A stretch of 64,000 bases of DNA from Uloborus plumipes (GCA_038373865.1 JAXGGA010005236.1:16044-80043), one strand, 5' to 3'; positions 1 through 11,429 are shown, numbered from the stretch's first letter. A program made the numbers and translations. Notes: generated by a model not told the origin, from the letters alone.

Positions 1-1320
1 CTTAAGATATTCCGGAAACATTTAATACGTTATGAATGAATTCGCTGCACTACCAGATCAGGCTTCTGGAAAGTGGGTCGCAATGTTTATAAGTTTAGAA
101 ACATGTTATGCACTAAATATTCAATACGCTGTAGAATTATATTCTAAATAGTGCGTTGCAGTATTAAAATGTTCGGAATCAATTTTCTCTTGATTTACAA
201 TAAAGATCAGTTTCGCTCAAAACCAGGTGAATTGAAATTTTTGATTTTGCTATGTAAAACCTTGTAACATGAAAAAATACTGAATATGCATAAGTCAGTC
301 ATTTGTTTAGTTAAAGCAAAATTAAAACATCTTTTAAAACATGAAATGATACTTTGTTCATAAAATTACTAAGGTATGTAAAAAATGTTAGGGCATGTTT
401 AACTGTTTTAAATTTTAAACAAAAAGGCCTTCCTCTCAAACGGTGGTGTGATTGTTTTGCTTTTTTTTTAATCCCTTGCTTCGGGTTTAAGATATTTGTC
501 GCTTTTTTTCAAATAGCTGTTGTCCTTTAATCATTTTCAACTAGAAAAATTGCAGAAATGGAATTTTTGCTTCAAAAATATTTTATTATCAATTGAAATT
601 TCATTCTTTAAAAATGTAAACTTAGATAAAACTTTTGTAACTGGGTGCGTTGTAAGGGAAATTATTGTTACTTCAAATTTATGTATTCTGCATGTGCAGC
701 CAAATAATCGTTTTTAGCAGTTTTTTTTTTTAATCCGTTAATTTATAAAACGTGTAAAACTGAAATCGTGTAAACAAGTGCTTTGTAAATTGGGGGATAG
801 GTGCACTATACCTTTCCTTTTTTGATCCTTGTACAACTCATTGGTTTAATTATTGTGCTCTACTATTATTTTGGTTTATTCGTGTGTGTGTGTAGATTTT
901 TCTGTGTCTTCTTGAGACTTAGAAGGAATTGATAGTTAAGCTACAATAATTGTAAAAGCTGGTGACTGTGTATTTGTGAATCTTATATCAAAGAAAACCA
1001 TAAAGTATTATGTAGCTCTAATTTTGAAATTTGATGATGCAAATGAAAATCTGCTAAATTTGGAGGGAAGATTAGAGATCGGTACTTTTAATTGTCCTGA
1101 TGCAAACTGATGTTAGAATTGTTTCTTAAGATGGAAGTGATAATGATTCTTCCGCTGCCACTTAGTGTTTCCAATTTCTTTTTCAACCAATGATGTTAGC
1201 TAATTTACCAGTCATATTGCCAATTCTTGTGTGGTAATATGGAAATCGAGTAAGGATTGATATAATCAACCATCAACTCCAAGAAAATCAATTCTGAATT
1301 GCTTTATAGAGAGAAGTGTG
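1..1320. other. AT-rich upstream flank of the mir-100 pair, no gene seen
   Basis: Only short, compositionally biased open frames occur here and none resembles a known protein. There is a short (GT)n run near 880-892. If the microRNAs come from one + strand transcript, its promoter must lie here or further upstream. I see no clear core promoter motif that I would commit to. Confidence 0.5.
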
Positions 1321-1321
1321 A

Positions 1322-1402
1322 ACGGCTGCGTTCGTCTTGATATCTACCCGTAGATCCGAACTTGTGTTTCTTCAACATCACAAGTTAGATTGTGTTCGCC
1401 GT
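1322..1402 (+). ncRNA. mir-100: mir-100 precursor hairpin, copy 1
   Basis: This is the first of two tandem mir-100 family hairpins. The 22-nt 5p product lies at 1345-1366; it begins TACCCGTAGATCC and ends CTTGTG. Its seed, ACCCGTA, is that of the miR-99/100 family. Bases 1360-1366 pair perfectly with 1379-1385 around a 12-nt loop, leaving a 3p arm from about 1380. Positions 1342-1393 are identical to 1413-1464 of copy 2 except for one loop base (T1369 versus A1440). Below the seed the 3' arm diverges from copy 2, so CCC at 1347-1349 has almost no partner. A distant ACGGC/GCCGT pairing (1322-1326 with 1398-1402) leaves a very lopsided base. The microRNA sequence is seen directly and family assignment is established knowledge. 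Efficient processing of this copy is uncertain. Confidence 0.9.
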
Positions 1403-1487
1403 GACAGTTGACATCTACCCGTAGATCCGAACTTGTGTTACTTCAACATCACAAGTTAGATTGTACGGGAGGGTGTAAGCTGACACG
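1400..1487 (+). ncRNA. mir-100: mir-100 precursor hairpin, copy 2
   Basis: This is the second mir-100 hairpin, offset 71 bp from copy 1. The 5p product is at 1416-1437 with the same sequence as copy 1. The 3p strand runs from about 1451 into 1471 and includes TACGGG, which pairs with CCCGTA. Pairing follows a constant sum of 2887. ACTTGTG 1431-1437 pairs with 1450-1456, CCCGTA 1418-1423 with 1464-1469, and ACA 1411-1413 with 1474-1476. The basal stem then continues to 1400/1487 (GTGACAG against CTGACAC with few mismatches). This is the classic long pri-miRNA stem, so copy 2 is the better Drosha substrate. The first base is T where the usual miR-100 has A; the seed is unchanged. In bilaterians miR-100 is normally co-transcribed with let-7, which lies 16.4 kb downstream on the same strand here. 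Confidence 0.95.
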
Positions 1488-1490
1488 CAC

Positions 1491-2630
1491 GTCTTCAATG
1501 GACTGAAAAACTTTCAAGACAAAAATCTCTTTGGAGCGTTCAAAGACCCAATCCAACTCTTATCCTCAAGAGTGAAGAATTTTATGAAAATGAATAGTTT
1601 GCTGGATAGATGATTTTGCCTGATTTCCTCAATTTTGTCACTTGATGGCTGGAATGTGAAGAAGAAAAACGAGAAATTTTTAGTCCAATGTTGTTATATC
1701 AATTAGAATGAAGCTGTGTGTATCGAATTGCTTGACAGATTTTAATTGCTTCTAGTTGCAAAATACATTTAGAAATGGATTTTAAAATTCTAGTGCAGAA
1801 TTACTAATGCATTTAGCGATGTGAAATACAAATTCTTTATTCTGCAGATCGCATTTCTCTATTTTTTTCTCTAGCGAGATTGTCAAAAAACTTAAGTTTG
1901 GATTCACTTTATTTCCATCAGAAAAACAATTTAATTCGTAAAAATGGGCAAGTCCGATTTTCAAGATTAGCATGGGAAATATGAAGTGGTAACTTAAGTA
2001 GTTGTTGGTAGTATGTTTTCTTTGTTGTTGTTGTGTTTTGTGTCAAAGTTTTGATCATTTTGAAGCACTTTGATAGTTTTTGGTTCAATTGCAATATTCT
2101 AACTAATCGATAGCGTAATTGTAAAGTTCAAATGAACATTTTGGTAAAAATGTGCCAAACTGTCTAATATGCATGTATCAAAATTTTTTTATCAATTTCA
2201 TTATTTCAGAAATAGTTAAGTCGTCTAATTTCAATGACAAATTTATTCGAACAATGCTTCCAACGAGCGATGAAATGAGCATACGTCATTTGCATATTTT
2301 GAGCCTTAATTGTAGCTAATGAATTAATAATGAATACCAATTCCAAGAAATATTTTGATTTAAGTAATGGGAAATATTGTGCCTTGGGATAGTAAATCTA
2401 ATGCCTAAAAATCACCTCTCTTCATTCTACGAGTATATTCTAAAATTTCTCAAACTGTGATTTACTTCTAAGTTCTAATTGTACGTTGTGTCAAATTAAT
2501 GAATGTATATTTTAAACTTTAGTAGTGATTGAAGTTAAGTTGCAATTGGGACAAAATTGCTATGCACTTCAGTAATTTGTAACATGGATTTGATCCGAGT
2601 TAATCCCCCATCGTTACTGTACTGATTGTA
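1491..2630. other. Unique AT-rich sequence 3' of mir-100, no gene seen
   Basis: I find no recognisable coding exon, repeat end or further miRNA hairpin. It probably lies inside the miRNA primary transcript if mir-100 and let-7 are polycistronic. Confidence 0.45.
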
Positions 2631-2638
2631 CTGAAAGA

Positions 2639-3103
2639 CAATTACAGATACAAGGGAGGGACAGCCGCCCCTCCCTTGAGGGAACTTGCACTGATTTTTA
2701 AAAATTGAAGTCCTAAAAACGGAAGTGTAGCAAATCTTTGATGACATTACTTCAAATGATGAAGCTACAGGGACTTTCCTCCGGTAATTTTTCATAACTG
2801 AAGTTCCACAAAACGAAAATGTTGATAACTTTCGATGATGTTAGAGATTGTTTGAAACATTCACCCGGAATTTTTATTACGTTGAGGTTCTAAACACGCA
2901 ATTTTAAAATAACGTTGGTAACGGAAAAGAAATATGTTCTTAAACCTCCTGCCCACTCCTTGGCTAAATTTCAATATTTTATAAATAAATATAATATGGT
3001 GACTCCCCCGCCCCTCCAAGTGCATGTGAATCAGTTAAGCAGTAATAAATAGGTAAAAAAATTAATTGCCCCCTCCTTGAAAAAAATTCTGGATCCGTCC
3101 TTG
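2639..3103. mobile_element. hAT-like MITE with near-perfect 8-bp target duplication
   Basis: The flanks are ctgaaaga (2631-2638) and ctgaagga (3104-3111), which match at 7 of 8 bases. The left end CAATTACAGATACA and the reverse complement of the right end CAAGGACGGATCCA match at 10 of 14. There is no coding capacity. The phrase ending CTGGATCCGTCCTTG is typical of AT-rich arthropod hAT MITE tails, by general resemblance only. Confidence 0.6.
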
Positions 3104-3309
3104 CTGAAGGATATTTTTTGTTTATCTCATTGATAACGCCCATATTTTCGCTTTTGAAAAAGATATTTTATAAATCATAGGTATTGCTTTTTTCTGTTTG
3201 TATTGGTGGAATATGCCGTCCGACACCTTAAATTCCTTTCGAAGTTTGTAAGAGTGTTATGAAAAATCCGCTACGCCAGAGTTATTTTAACGTCCAAGAA
3301 AACACCTAT

Positions 3310-3780
3310 TCTTTATTCATCGGATGAACGACTTTTTTTCTATTTCCTTCGCTTTTTGTTCGATTTCTTTCAATGCAGAAAAGCTCTTCCTTCGAGCTTG
3401 CCACTCACATGGCCACTTTGGTCAATTTTCTGCAACAAAAAAATCGAAATCGGCCGACATTTCCTGGCGATTCCCATTCTCCTACGTGCCAAGTGTTGTT
3501 CTGCAGCACCCTTTTCTCCAGTGTCTTTCCTTCCGACCGTTGATAGTCTCCTTCCCCGGAGTGTGTCTCGAGCTCGCGCGTGTGTGTACAGGTGATTAAA
3601 CAACTTCGCATTTCTCTCTCTCTCTCTCGGCCGCGACTTTTCTCGAGCCGGCTCAAAAACAAAAGGCGAGTAATTACCCGTCTTAGGCAATGACGGGAAA
3701 TCAATAACGGGGCCTTCCTCTTTTCGACGCGCAACTGGAGGGAGAAATTGCTTGCTTCGTTCGATGAGATATCTATCCTA
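3310..3780. other. GC-richer, pyrimidine-biased unique block
   Basis: The block stands out from its AT-rich surroundings. It carries CTCGAG, several CG dinucleotides, a (CT)n run near 3612-3628 and GCGCGTGTGTGTAC. Overlapping open frames of about 80-109 codons occur in several frames on both strands. That is what raised GC content alone produces, and none has a recognisable domain. It could be a promoter or non-coding exon of the miRNA host transcript, but nothing proves it. Confidence 0.3.
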
Positions 3781-3950
3781 TGCGTCGGATTCTTTTCTTC
3801 GTCTTTGTAGGAGAACCTTTTGAATATCTGTTCATGCTTGCTGATTTATTTTCTTTGAAATTTTCTGCTGTCATTGTTTAGTTCAGATTCCATACTTCAT
3901 ATCAACCAAAATATCGATTCTCTTTCTAATTTTTCTGTTTCTACATTCTG

Positions 3951-4203
3951 TACCTCAGAACCAGAACGACGTAAGTCAAAAATGGCGATTTTCACTTTTT
4001 TGTTGCATTGTATATAGAATCTTATTCCGCATCGACCCATGAGAAAGCTATTCCAGAAAAGACATTCCTTCATAATTATTTAGCAGCTTTGAAAGAGCAC
4101 TAGTCCCATCCTTTGCATGCATCCGACAATCGTTTTCGCCCTCTACTGAAAAGTGACGAAAATGGACTTACGGTAGTCTGGTTCTGAGTCTGGTTCTGAG
4201 GTA
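3951..4203. mobile_element. TA-flanked MITE (family A, copy 1)
   Basis: Inverted termini TACCTCAGAACCAG and CTGGTTCTGAGGTA are each followed internally by a GTAAGTC / GACTTAC block. The TA at each end is the likely target duplication. The inner sequence (cattccgcatcgaccc-like) reappears inverted at 59.5-59.64 kb in copy 2 of the family. There is no coding capacity. A TA target fits Tc1/mariner or pogo mobilisation. Confidence 0.75.
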
Positions 4204-5622
4204 CAGCACTTTGTTTGGCGAAAGCTATTGGTAAAGTCGCTTGGGCGGGAGGATGTTTACTGCTATCTTATTCTTCTTCAAATACCATGAACCAGTAACG
4301 TAGTAGACCATTTTCCATGGGGAGAGGTTTGATCACAACGGTCCTTGCATCTATTATATATATAACCATACTGGGAATGTAAATGTGGCTTGAAATCAAA
4401 GGTTCTATAGAGTCCCTCTTCCTCGCTCGCCCTTGTGTGTGTCTTGCACCATAAAATAAGTGTCTGACAAAAATTCAGAAGAAATAAGGAGATTTTGTTA
4501 AGTCGTAAGATGAAGGAAAATAAAAAAGTAGAGAAGATCTCTCGTCTCTGTTACCGTGGTGGTTAGCACCCTTAAGTTCGGTGCAGCCATTGGTGGGTGA
4601 CTGTTGTGGTTATCACAAGTCGTCCAGTGAGAATTCTCAATCTATTTAGAATTGCGTTCAGTCTAAACAAGAAGTCAACTTGTTACTGATTGGCTCGTCC
4701 GTACTTCTGCTTTATCATCTCCTTATTCCAGATTTTATTCCCCATCTATCATCGAATCAGTTTAACAGTAAATTGAAAAGCCCACCATCTGCAAGTTCAA
4801 GGATCTTCTGCGCACCCAGTCATCCATCATCATGTCTTCGCCAAGCGTTACGACTATGTAATTATTTGACAACGGAATATCGATGTTAATGACTAATTTT
4901 ATGCTTGGATATTTTGCTTAGGTGTCGCAAATAATTTATTAACTCAATTTCCAATGAAAGTTACAGACATGGGTGTTTTGGAGTTGCCGTGAGTAAAAGG
5001 ATTTCTCTCAAGTAATGCGAAAAAATGTTTAAAGAAAAGTTAATAAAATGAACATCCAAATATTACCTTATTCAAAAAATTACTTTTCATGTACTTAAGT
5101 CAATTAGATCAAATTGTATGACCTTATGTTTTATGTAATTCCGAAGCACATAGCTTTTGTTTTGATTTCTAATTTGAGGTTGAATACGCTGTTTCATGAA
5201 AACAAATACACCTATGTTTTACTTCGTTCCCGTTTTCAATTGGTGTACGTAATTCTTGAAGCTAGCAGTTATAAACACAACTAATGATCTTATAAAAATT
5301 GCATTAAATGTAATTTTAGATGTATAGCTTTGCGTACTTGATGAATGTATGTTTGCCCCCTTTATTTTATCTTTCTTTTCCCAGATAGCGTATGATGTGA
5401 GTATTGAAATATCAGCCTGTTACTTTGAAACGTTTATCACGCATTCACGACATTGTTACCACAGTCATGTGAAAACTGTATGTTTTATACTGTTTTTTCT
5501 TCATTATTTCAATCGCTATGTTTCGCCTCAAAGTCATTAAACAAACTTACCCCTGAAAAAGAAATGTTATAAGTATCTTCAGGGTTGTTGGGCTTAAACC
5601 GCCTTGATTTAAACCAAGGTTT

Positions 5623-5669
5623 AAAAAAAAAAAAAAAAAAAAAAAAACATGTTTTTTTTTTTTTTTTTT
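5623..5669. repeat. Poly-A/poly-T inverted homopolymer
   Basis: A run of about 25 A is separated by CATG from about 18 T, forming a simple foldback. This could mark an old retroposon or be pure slippage. Confidence 0.8.
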
Positions 5670-6793
5670 GAAAATGTTCCAAATGATTTAATAAATATTA
5701 CATAATATTGTAAAATTTAATTAATGTAAAGTAACCTGTAAAGATTTAGACATAAATTATAGATTATTAAATTTGAAAACTTGCTTTTTTATTAACGTTT
5801 GTTAAGCAAGTTTGCTACTTTTTTTTAAAAAAACCATTGGAAAACCTTCCCATTAGGCACATACATTTTCAACGTAGCATCACAAAGTTTTTCTAAAATT
5901 ACGTGGTAAGTCCAAGTAGTTTTTTGTCTTTATTCACTTATTTCAATTTTTATTTATTTATTAATTTATTTTTGTCTCTTACATTTCAAAATTTTCCAAA
6001 AAGCATGTCGGCCAAAACTTCATTTTACTAGATAAGATTTATAAAAATAATTGTGTATGGTGATGCAATCCGCGTTGTATAAAATTCTTAGCTCTGCAGA
6101 ATATATAAATAACAAGAGAAAAAGATAACTAAATAAGTCCAAGAGTATTTAAAGTGTACGCATAAAATGGTCCTGATACACGAACGCTTTTTGTCTTATC
6201 GCATAGGTAGAATTGAAGGGATCATTAAAAATGCCTTTTGCAAAACTTTCTACCAAAAATATGAACATCCGTATATTTTTTTTCTACTTGAATATCCTTG
6301 CACTGAAAAAGAAAAACTAACGGAAGCAACCTGTATTATCATAATTCTTAAAGGTTGGATATCTTAAAGGCTTTTTCTACCTCCCACTTCCGAAATTCCG
6401 CGCTGTAGGTCAATGGATCAATACTTGGACAGGAGGAAGTGCGAGATAGGTGACCAATAGGAAACTGTTGTTGAAAAATATTCCCCTCTAATGGAGGAGG
6501 GAAAATTCGCAGTAATGTGTATGCTTCCTTTTGTAATAATTAGCAAAGTGCTAATAAACAGAATATTTTCCCACTTTTTTTTTATCAATTATAAGTTTTG
6601 AGCCTGAAAAAAAAAAAAAAAAACTTTTTATATCTAGCATTTTACATGTATGAAAGAATGTAGTTAACAATTCTTATCATATTATCTTAATTGGCGCAGA
6701 TTATTATTATGTTATTAAAGCACCTATATTTTGTTGAAATAGCTGTACAAGATTTATTTGCGTTACACTTTCTGCCGAATAATGCGACATGCA

Positions 6794-6814
6794 CATCATC
6801 ATCATCATCATCAT
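6794..6814. repeat. (CAT)7 microsatellite
   Basis: Seven uninterrupted CAT units are read directly. Confidence 0.95.
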
Positions 6815-7021
6815 AAATATTTGTATGCTGAGAAATGGGAAATAACTGCAGCCTTAAAAAATAAATTTAAAAAAAAAAGACAAAGGAAACTTTAACTCGA
6901 ATTTGACAAATTACCTTCACAGTCAAGGATTGTAGCAAGGTGATTACTGTAATCTTAAAATTTATCATTTGAGTCTTTATTTCTTTAGATTTTTTTTAAA
7001 ATCATACTCTAAATGTAGAAA

Positions 7022-7062
7022 TGTGTGTGTGTGTGTATAATATATAGATAGATAGATAGATA
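7022..7062. repeat. (GT)n followed by (GATA)n microsatellites
   Basis: An alternating GT run is followed by TATA and then four GATA units, read directly. Confidence 0.9.
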
Positions 7063-8538
7063 AACTTCATATTTTAAAAAGCATTAAACGTCAAAAATGA
7101 AGTTATTTCAGCGGTAATAATTGTGCGCAATCTTAATATTAAATAAAATATTAATATTCAATTCGAAATTGCCAAAAGAAAAAAAATCAACAAGTGGAGA
7201 TTTAAAATTTGCCATTCATAAATAAACTATATAAGGAAATACAGATTTGATTAAAATAAAAACTAATAGTACATTAACTTATGCTGTCTGCCTACGTCGA
7301 TGCAAATCTTGTTACAATGAAAATGCACAATAAATTTAACTCTGTACGTCGGAAAGAGGAAACATTAAGATTAACACTGTTTATTACATATCCTTTGCAA
7401 AAAAGTACATTTTCCGTTTAAGTGTGTTAACATAAGTTCTTAGTATTTCCGTGTTTTTTTTTTTAATTGCTAGCGTATTTAATTGCTACATCACCACACT
7501 TTTAACTTTGCTCTGTATTTAATTTTGTTCACGAAAATGGAGATTTTTTTTTTTTCGTTTTTCCAAGGTTTAAAAAAAAAAAACGGTTTTTTTTTTCGAG
7601 TTTTTGATAAGAAACTTGGTTGTTTTCGGGTTTTTTCAAGACTTATTGAATAATTCATCAGCATTGCAATATTGATTTTTTTAAAATGCATAATGGCGTT
7701 CTTATTATACTCGTATATGCACAGGCACACTAATGTTTTATCATTCGGTTCATTGAGTTACTGGCCCTTCCAAAGCATTGAGCTGCATTTAACCTTAACT
7801 CATACATATATTTTTCCTCAAATATGTTGTAAAAAATGTCAAAATAGAAGAAGAAAATTGAATTAAAAGTAGTTTAATATTTATTTGAAATATCATTTTT
7901 TCCCTTAAAACATTACCATTTAAAATGGAAGCATTTACCTCGTTTCAGTTAAAAATTGTGTGAGTATAACATTTTGAATAGAGTGCTCCTTGGAATCCCA
8001 AAATACTGTAGTAATGTATTTTTTACAGTTAGTTCTCACAATTTATGGTTAAGTTTTAAGGGGGCAGCATAAACCATAAACATGAATAAAATTTCTTACT
8101 GGGAGAAGTTGAAAATAAAGATTTGAGCAGAAGGTACCATTTAACTGTTAACGCTACATATTTATTTAAAGTAATTTCGAAACCTTTTCTTGAAAAAATT
8201 TTTAGCTGTACCGATCATGTCGGGGTTATGTTTTTGACGTCGAAAACTGGTTTTTGACATGACGTGTCAAAAACTGATATCATTGTCAAATACAGTCCTT
8301 CTTGACATGTTTTATAAACACATTTGGTTTTCTGATGCAGAAAATGTTTAAACTATATAATGTATACATCATATTATGTAATATAAATTAAATTAATAAG
8401 TTCATTGAAAGGAGTTAATAAATTTTTCTTCAAATTTATTTGCTATTCTGTAAAAAGGCTACTGATAATAAAATTTAAGCCCAATTTTCAAAGCAATTCT
8501 GCTTAAATTTTTCAATAACTGAAACAATTAGTTGCAAG

Positions 8539-9270
8539 CAGGGCTGCGGAGTCTGAGGAAAAATGGTCGACTCCGACTCCGGGATTTTAAAACTTCCGTC
8601 TCCGACTCCCGACTCCTGCTTTTTATTATTATTTATTTTTTTACCCAAATGTGAAGAGGGAAAAACCCTAAACAAAGGTTGAAATATTAAGTCCATTTTT
8701 AAAAGTATCATTTTTATTCATGGTCGTAGCCAGGACTCACTTTAGGGGGGGGGGTAACAAGCTGGGGTATCTTAGTTGGAGGTCATGGGAGGTCATTGTG
8801 ACCTCTCAAAAAGTTCAGTTTTCTCAAGAATTCTCACAGGTATTTCACCACATTTACCTCAATTCTCGGAGGTCACTGTGACCTCCCAAAAAGTTCATTT
8901 TCTCCAGAGCAAAAGACAAGTGCCGCTCTTGTCATTTGACTCCGTACAAAACTAATCCTTTTCTTGTCAAATATCCAGACTTTATTTTAACACATTGCAT
9001 TTTTGCTGCAAATATTTTTTATTCTCTTGTATAAGCCCAAACGTAGCAATTCGTTTCGCAAAGCAGACCCGCCATTTTGAAGTCCTTTTTAATGATCCTA
9101 GATGCTTAGGATTTGGATATTGGACGCTGAAAATTTGTATCTGTTAGTTTCAAAGATATGTTTTCACCTCCATAAAATTTCATCCAAATCGGAGGTGATC
9201 AGAGTCGGAGTCGACATGTTTTCCGACTCCTTTGGTCCAAAATCAGTCCGACTCCGACTCCGCAGCCCTG
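8539..9270. mobile_element. hAT MITE with GACTCC-rich ends, nested
   Basis: A perfect 8-bp duplication gttgcaag flanks it (8531-8538, 9271-9278). Termini are CAGGGCTGCGGAGTC and GACTCCGCAGCCCTG, a 15-bp perfect inverted repeat. Subterminal GACTCC/GGAGTC boxes are repeated many times. Within it, about 8720-8900 resembles the ends of the GTGACCTCC family found complete at 41.5 kb, suggesting a further insertion. It is a non-autonomous element with no gene. Confidence 0.9.
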
Positions 9271-9697
9271 GTTGCAAGTAAAATCCTTCTTTGTCAGGAG
9301 TTATGTAATATCTTTTTTCGTTTTTGAGTAAAAGTAAAACTGGGCTGTTTAGTACTCAAAGATTAGTTATGAGTTATTTAAATATTTTGGTGATACAATT
9401 TTTTAAATTTTTTCTAATAAAATTTTTCTGGGAAGAAACATACCTGTCCTCTGTTCATAAATGAGTTAATATTTGCCTAGAAGTTATATTTTGGTTCAAT
9501 ATATTTCACTAAGTTTATGCTGGAAAGATTTTCGATGCAGTTCAACCACAAGAGAAACTTCTCCAATTTTGAATTGATCCACATTGAACTTAGACATTTC
9601 TAGGTGTAGAAATTTACTTGATTTACACTGTTAATTTCTACAGCGTGAAACCTATTTTTCTTCTGCATGCTTCGAGCAAAAAAAAAAGAGTGCAACT

Positions 9698-9813
9698 TAC
9701 CGTATTTTTCGCCGTATAAGACGCACCCAATTTTCAGTTAAATCCCCCAATTTTAATTAATCTTAAATTAATGCCGTATAAGACGGTGCGTCTATACGCC
9801 GAAAAATACGGTA
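9698..9813. mobile_element. Short palindromic TA-flanked MITE
   Basis: Inverted ends TACCGTATTTTTCGCCGTAT and ATACGCCGAAAAATACGGTA enclose about 60 bp. GTGCGTCT/AAGACGCAC continues the inverted repeat. TA at both ends is the target. This terminal sequence is widespread in animal genomes as a MITE (established in general terms). It is nested in the 8.2-10.25 kb element. Confidence 0.85.
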
Positions 9814-10968
9814 GGTACTAAATATTAGGTAAAGATGCCAGTTTTATTTATGTCTAAGTTTACAAATTAAACCAAACAAATATATACCCCATACTTTTAA
9901 CATTGAAAGGTTAAAGGAATAAGCGGTCTTATAAATATTATTATTATTATTATTTTCGCTGCATTCAAGCAGCTTGTTGAATGTTGAATCAAAATTAAGT
10001 TAAATTTTTAATGAGGAGCATTCTGAAAGTCAAAAAGTTTCTTTTAATATATGGAATCAAATTTTATAAAACTAAGACTCACTTGCTGATACAATTTTGC
10101 TGTTAAGGTAAATTTTAGACAGGTTTTGGACATAAATTTAGATTTTTGACATAATTGTCGAAAACTGTCAAAAAGGGGTTTTCGACAAGACGGTAAAAAC
10201 CATTGTTAAAACCGGATAAAACCTCCGACTGCCAAAAACTTGCCAACCCTAGATCATGTGTAACTTCAAAGTGAATAGTTTTCCATCGAGCAATATTTAT
10301 AATGAAAGGTTTATAGCAAATATTAATTTTTATCAGAATTTTTTTTTTATTTTAATTTACTTAAATGTAGCGTTTCTTTTTCTTATTTTTAGATCGATGT
10401 TTAGGTGTTGGAAAAAAGTTTGAATCTGCCGTGTTATTTTCTCTGCCGTCTTTAAACAAAATCCTGTAAAGCAAACGTTCCCAGAATATATTTTTTCCAA
10501 GCATGGAAAATAGAGTTCTTTCGAAATGGCCTCAATACTTCGAAAAATTAACTGATATTTTTTTCTGTGCTCGTGTTTTAGTATTTTCTTACGCAACCAC
10601 TACCACGCTGCTAGCTTGCTTTTGCATGTCCTTGTTTTAAGTATAAAGTGTGAGGAGTTCTCGATAAAGGTGACATAATGCTCAGCTCCTGGTAAAATTC
10701 GGTGCCCCTCTCGCAAAAATATCCATACAGATTTAAAGTAGTAGTTTATAAAGAGAGAGAGAAGAAAGAAATGGTCCTATTTTGGTGCCCCTAAATTTAT
10801 GGTACCTTGGTCTACAGGCCGCAGGATCATGCTTTTATCCCCCAGGATGTAATTGTCTATGAGAGAAGTTTATCTTTTGCACATTTGGTATTAAAAAAAA
10901 AAAAAATAAATAAAAAAAAAACTTTTATATTTCATACATGAATTAAACATTTTTAAAGAGCCTTAAAA

Positions 10969-11315
10969 ATGATATATATTTATTTATATTGTAACTTTGT
11001 AATCCATTGTCAAAGCCATGTTTCATTTTGTCTTCTGATGAGTGGGTATGCGGTAAGAACAATGGTTGCAAAAGTGCTTTCGGTGAAAGACGAAAACGTA
11101 AGGCCGGCGGCTACGGAATGCAGTTTCCGGTTGTCAAAAATTACAGACATAGACGAATTGATCAGGGAAAAGTGTCTTGTGCATCTGGACGTTTTGCTCT
11201 TTTTCCCGGAGCCTTTGGGAAAAAGTGCATCGATCTGGGCGTGGCTCTCTGGAGAGTCCTGTTACTCAAACTTAGGTTTCCACTTCTGATACATTCTAAG
11301 AACTGGGGTAACTAG
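10969..11315 (+). other. Unassigned segment with two overlapping ~100-codon frames
   Basis: From about 11,030 to 11,300 base composition is balanced and two + frames stay open together (10969-11289 and 11007-11315). I recognise neither product. The second has a basic stretch (ERRKRKAGGYG) but no known domain. Such overlapping frames usually reflect composition. A decayed transposon gene or a non-coding exon of the miRNA host transcript is equally possible. Confidence 0.2.
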
Positions 11316-11429
11316 TGCCTAGAAGTATCAACCAAATAATCCTAAATATAGTTTAAAAATAAAAAAGACTGTTAGAGTTAATCAAACTGAAATTTTCAAA
11401 ACTATTGAATATCCGCTAAGATTACATAT

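Larger units (their letters stand above)
4210..8212. other. AT-rich intergenic or intronic stretch with simple repeats
   Basis: No gene is recognisable. Notable simple features are a 25-nt A tract followed after CATG by an 18-nt T tract (5623-5669), seven CAT repeats (6794-6814), a GT run then a GATA run (about 7022-7062), and pyrimidine tracts near 7540-7640. A sequence resembling a degenerate hAT end (TCAGGGTTGTTGG) starts near 5579 but no partner end was found. Confidence 0.45.
8221..10251. mobile_element. hAT-type element with 8-bp target duplication, host of two nested MITEs
   Basis: A perfect 8-bp duplication, gatcatgt, flanks it (8213-8220 and 10252-10259). The right end TTGCCAACCCTA resembles that of the 12.16-13.04 kb element; the left end CGGGGTTATG is a degraded match. 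Both subterminal regions repeat phrases like gtcaaaaactg and ttttcgac, typical subterminal transposase sites. There is no transposase open frame. Two other elements lie inside it (8539-9270 and 9698-9813). Confidence 0.8.

Noticed and set aside
520..717. 65-codon + frame upstream of mir-100
   Set aside because: AT-rich random-looking composition, no domain and no splice context. Similar frames occur throughout the window by chance.
3324..3734. Cluster of overlapping open frames on both strands (79-109 codons)
   Set aside because: They overlap in several frames at once inside a GC-rich block, the expected effect of composition. No recognisable protein.
4550..4640. tRNA-like phrase GTGGTGGTTAGCACC and following GGTGGGTGACTG
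   Set aside because: It resembles an A-box region, but no acceptor stem, anticodon arm or B box (GGTTCGAATCC) could be placed.
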